Shown piece by piece: positions 4,730-5,838 of a stretch of DNA of 5,838 bases. The translations under genes were made by a program, and so were the position numbers. Source of the stretch: JBBTVI01 sp038063315 (GTDB lineage: Bacteria; Patescibacteriota; Minisyncoccia; Sungbacterales; HO2-52-23); NCBI GenBank assembly GCA_038063315.1, contig JBBTVI010000032.1, forward strand, positions 1 to 5,838, read 5' to 3'. The first letter of the stretch is position 1. Each line of letters opens with the position of its first letter. The notes beneath the pieces were generated by a model that saw only the letters and a program-made list of their open reading frames with translations, was not told the origin of the DNA and ran no database searches.

Positions 4730-5722
4730 TTACTGCCGTGTCAAGATAAAACGGAAAGTTCCGGACGCGGCCACGGCATCGCTGGCCGAAAATGATGAGA
4801 AGACGATCTCCAACGTCCCACTTTCGACATACTCAAAATCCTCCAACCATACGCCGGATGTCCTGGTCTCGCCTGCGGTAAAAGACACGGGATAAGAAAT
4901 GTTGAGCTCCCCGACGTTCGGTCCGTATATCGGCGCGTTGGAATTAAATGTGTATGCATTGCGGGAAATCATAACATCCGAATCCTGGGTCCCGTCGCGC
5001 ACAGTGAAAAACGTTTTTCTCCCGCGATTCCGCGTGGAATTCATGGTATCGTTGACCGTCGTGCGAATCTGAGACAAAAGCACGGGGCGCGCGGTGCCAT
5101 TGGTCAATGTGATATCCCCCACTTTGAAGGGTCCGGTCGCAGCAGGAAATTGCATTGTGGCCGTGCCGCCGAGCGTCATGCCGTCAAAACGCGCTGCTGA
5201 TGCAGTCGTGGACGTGGCCTTCTCGGTCGGCGTTATCTCTGCGGTTGTTGTCCCGATGCTCTCAGGCGTTTGAACAGGAGGCGAAACAGCTTCCGTCGGT
5301 GCAGCGGCCGTTTCTTGTTCAATGCGAACGCGCAATTCAACAATCTGCCGTTCTAATTCCGCAATGCGCCCGCGCAAAAACGCAATGGTTGCTACGCGCT
5401 CCTCCGCCTGAGCATCTACTAATACCTCGCCGTTCTCATGCATCAACGCATTCGTATGCGCGCGCGTGACCGGCCCAAAGTATCCCGATGCGGGCGTGAT
5501 CTCTTCGCGCTCCTGAAAACGACGCACTCCGTCCCGCGTCAACGTCAAAAAATTCCCCGTTACGGGTCCCTCGTACACCATCTGTTCCTGTAAAAATTCC
5601 TGGAGTGTCCGCACGTCCGGATCATTCGTCATGCCAAAATAGAGATTACGGTCAAAAGACGCGAACACCAAAACAGGGGCGCATAAGATTGATACGGCGG
5701 TAATAGCGCAGCGCTTTGTCAT
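4730..5722 (-). CDS. Secreted peptidoglycan-binding-domain protein with coiled coil and beta-rich C-terminus
   Basis: With the ATG at 5720-5722 the protein has 330 residues. Residues 1-21 (MTKRCAITAVSILCAPVLVFA) form a signal peptide, with cleavage likely after VFA. Residues 27-93 form a peptidoglycan-binding-like domain of the Parcubacteria type: a DVRTLQEFL helix (35-43), TGNFLTLTRDGVRRFQ (55-70) and SGYFGPVTRAHTNAL (79-93). A charged coiled coil follows (about 105-138), then a Thr/Pro/Ala linker (139-177) typical of exported proteins. The last 150 residues look all-beta and match no family I recognise. The protein probably sits in the cell wall, using its N-terminus to hold glycan and its C-terminus for display or contact. 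A longer reading from 5773 starts upstream of the promoter and would put 17 residues before the signal peptide, so it is rejected. It is the first gene of the block, directly before the TPR gene. Confidence 0.9.
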   Translation of the reverse strand: MTKRCAITAVSILCAPVLVFASFDRNLYFGMTNDPDVRTLQEFLQEQMVYEGPVTGNFLTLTRDGVRRFQEREEITPASGYFGPVTRAHTNALMHENGEVLVDAQAEERVATIAFLRGRIAELERQIVELRVRIEQETAAAPTEAVSPPVQTPESIGTTTAEITPTEKATSTTASAARFDGMTLGGTATMQFPAATGPFKVGDITLTNGTARPVLLSQIRTTVNDTMNSTRNRGRKTFFTVRDGTQDSDVMISRNAYTFNSNAPIYGPNVGELNISYPVSFTAGETRTSGVWLEDFEYVESGTLEIVFSSFSASDAVAASGTFRFILTRQ

Positions 5723-5729
5723 TATTCGT

Positions 5730-5758
5730 ATTATAACATTGCAGAAAGACGACAGCAA
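5730..5758 (-). promoter_or_regulatory. Extended -10 promoter of the peptidoglycan-binding gene (leaderless)
   Basis: The minus strand reads TGTTATAAT: a perfect consensus -10 TATAAT (5730-5735) with TG extension. A partial -35, TTGCTG (5753-5758), lies 17 bases upstream. The -10 box ends eight bases before the A of the ATG at 5722, so transcription should start at the start codon or one base before it, leaving no room for a ribosome binding site. Confidence 0.65.
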
Positions 5759-5769
5759 ATTGAAGAAAA

Positions 5770-5838
5770 ACAACCTCTCACGAGTGTCATTGCGAGCGAC
5801 CCCGAGTCTGTCGAGGGGGCGCGCGGCAATCCATTTCG
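5770..5838. repeat. Repeat D: partial palindromic intergenic element (cut by window edge)
   Basis: Bases 5784-5833 are identical to 2214-2263 in repeat C over 50 bases, covering GTCATTGCGAG, the GACCCC...GGGGG arm and GCAATCC. The outer terminus (5770-5783) is degraded, with AACCTCTCAC recognisable. It has the same compact two-base spacing as the compact end of C. The rest lies beyond the window. It sits 11 bases upstream of the -35 of the peptidoglycan-binding gene promoter. Confidence 0.85.

Noticed and set aside
5155..5469. Plus-strand open frame of 104 codons opposite the peptidoglycan-binding gene
   Set aside because: It is a shadow of the coiled coil and Thr/Pro linker on the minus strand, with low-complexity Arg/Ser/Gln content.
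5723..5773. Upstream start giving 17 extra residues to the peptidoglycan-binding protein
   Set aside because: It lies upstream of the promoter -10 box, has no ribosome binding site, and would place residues before a normal signal peptide.

Overview
The window looks like a piece of a bacterial genome, probably from a Candidate Phyla Radiation (Patescibacteria, Parcubacteria-like) organism. This is inference. It rests on a Parcubacteria-style peptidoglycan-binding-domain protein, small membrane-anchored TPR and EF-hand proteins with no clear assignment, tightly packed genes, and many short 'GTCATTGCGAG...GCAATCC' repeats. There is no rRNA, tRNA, integrase or transposase, so the assignment cannot be anchored to a marker gene. 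All six credible genes are on the minus strand.

Reading right to left (the direction of transcription): repeat D lies at the right edge (5770-5838). It is followed by a promoter (5730-5758) and a cell-envelope block: a secreted peptidoglycan-binding protein (4730-5722), a membrane-anchored TPR protein (3879-4709), a membrane-anchored protein with two EF-hand loops (2661-3788) and a 92-residue helical protein (2379-2657). This block ends at a clear intrinsic terminator (2355-2376). Repeat C (2200-2354) follows. Next is a single-gene unit, a class III PLP-dependent aminotransferase (708-2108), with its own promoter, strong ribosome binding site and perfect terminator (668-695). Then come repeat B (466-662), a small thioredoxin-like protein (106-387) with its own extended -10 promoter, and repeat A at the left edge (1-100).

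The main structural observation is that repeats occupy every boundary between transcription units (A, thioredoxin, B, aminotransferase, C, envelope block, D). None lies inside a gene or between co-transcribed genes. They share a terminal motif close to GTAATCCCTCACAG and an inner GTCATTGCGAG motif. They are built from interchangeable GTCATTGCGAG-arm-GCAATCC modules with different middle arms, and each complete copy has one compact and one extended end. They look like small non-autonomous palindromic elements.

Two modes of translation start appear. The thioredoxin-like and peptidoglycan-binding genes have an extended -10 box 7-8 bases before the ATG and no leader, so they are predicted to be leaderless. 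The aminotransferase and EF-hand genes have leaders with good Shine-Dalgarno sequences. I see no obvious defence system or biosynthetic cluster. The new interest lies in the repeat family, the leaderless starts, and the duplicated EF-hand envelope protein.
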